DNA of 6,948 nt from Phosphoribacter sp964558825. Its GTDB lineage: Bacteria; Actinomycetota; Actinomycetes; Actinomycetales; Dermatophilaceae. Position numbers and translations under genes: made by a program. The notes beneath the pieces are model-generated. The model had not been told where the DNA came from, did not search any database, and saw only the letters and a list, made by a program, of their open reading frames with translations. The stretch spans positions 1 to 6,948 of the forward strand of contig CAZLGB010000186.1 of assembly GCA_964558825.1 (NCBI GenBank), given 5' to 3'. Numbering within the stretch: the stretch's first letter is position 1; every line of letters starts with the position of its first letter. This document shows, one piece after another, positions 6,896 through 6,948 of this stretch.

Positions 6896-6948
6896 CTCCC
6901 CCACTTGGACTCGAACCAAGAACCTGCCGGTTAACAGCCGGCTGCTCT
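6896..6948 (-). tRNA. tRNA-Asn (anticodon GTT), 3' part; 5' part beyond window
   Basis: Read on the minus strand. The end of the D stem (GAGC) is at the window edge. The anticodon stem GCCGG/CCGGC encloses loop CTGTTAA, giving anticodon GTT (6933-6935) for Asn. Variable loop AGGTT follows, then T arm CTTGG-TTCGAGT-CCAAG. The acceptor 3' strand TGGGGGA is at 6903-6897 with discriminator G at 6896. CCA is not encoded, since CAGCA follows. About the first 20-25 bases of the gene lie beyond position 6948. Confidence 0.95.

Noticed and set aside
6791..6919. N-terminal extension of the phosphopantetheinyl transferase frame to 6919
   Set aside because: This part overlaps the tRNA-Asn 3' end and its terminator hairpin, so it cannot be a normal translated leader. 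The extra residues are Arg-rich and do not look like the family.
5852..6934. A + strand open frame of 360 codons opposite the phosphopantetheinyl transferase
   Set aside because: It is antisense to intact GVDLE and WSAKE motifs and runs into the tRNA and terminator. It is a GC-driven shadow.

Overview
This is a high-GC window. Its codon use, spacing and protein families point to an actinomycete (Actinomycetota). A recurrent GGTATGCC octamer and frequent TAT tyrosine codons suggest, from memory only, something near Intrasporangiaceae (Micrococcales). No mobile element, CRISPR array or rRNA is visible. The window looks like chromosomal core or near-core sequence.

Layout: the first 4.9 kb (+ strand) is the 3' part of one very large gene for a single-chain biotin-dependent acyl-CoA carboxylase. 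Its domain order is that of eukaryotic acetyl-CoA carboxylase: biotin carboxylase, BT/linker, biotinyl carrier, ACC central region, carboxyltransferase. The 5' end lies outside the window. The visible C-terminal half of the biotin carboxylase domain has lost nearly all the known bicarbonate and Mg-ATP residues, while the biotinyl lysine and the carboxyltransferase fold are kept.

The gene ends 11 bp inside a convergent minus-strand gene for an AlkA/HhH-GPD-type DNA base-excision glycosylase (4938-5882). Upstream of that gene is a 110-bp gap with a perfect 8-bp inverted repeat that looks like an operator. Next, also on the minus strand, is an Sfp-type 4'-phosphopantetheinyl transferase (about 5993-6790). 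The right edge holds the 3' part of a minus-strand tRNA-Asn gene followed by a strong intrinsic terminator.

Possible teamwork: a biotin-dependent carboxylase supplies malonyl-type extender units and a phosphopantetheinyl transferase primes carrier proteins, so both could serve one fatty-acid or polyketide assembly system. No synthase is visible here, so that link is inference. The glycosylase between them belongs to DNA repair. The most unusual item is the carboxylase, with its eukaryote-like architecture and apparently dead biotin carboxylase half.
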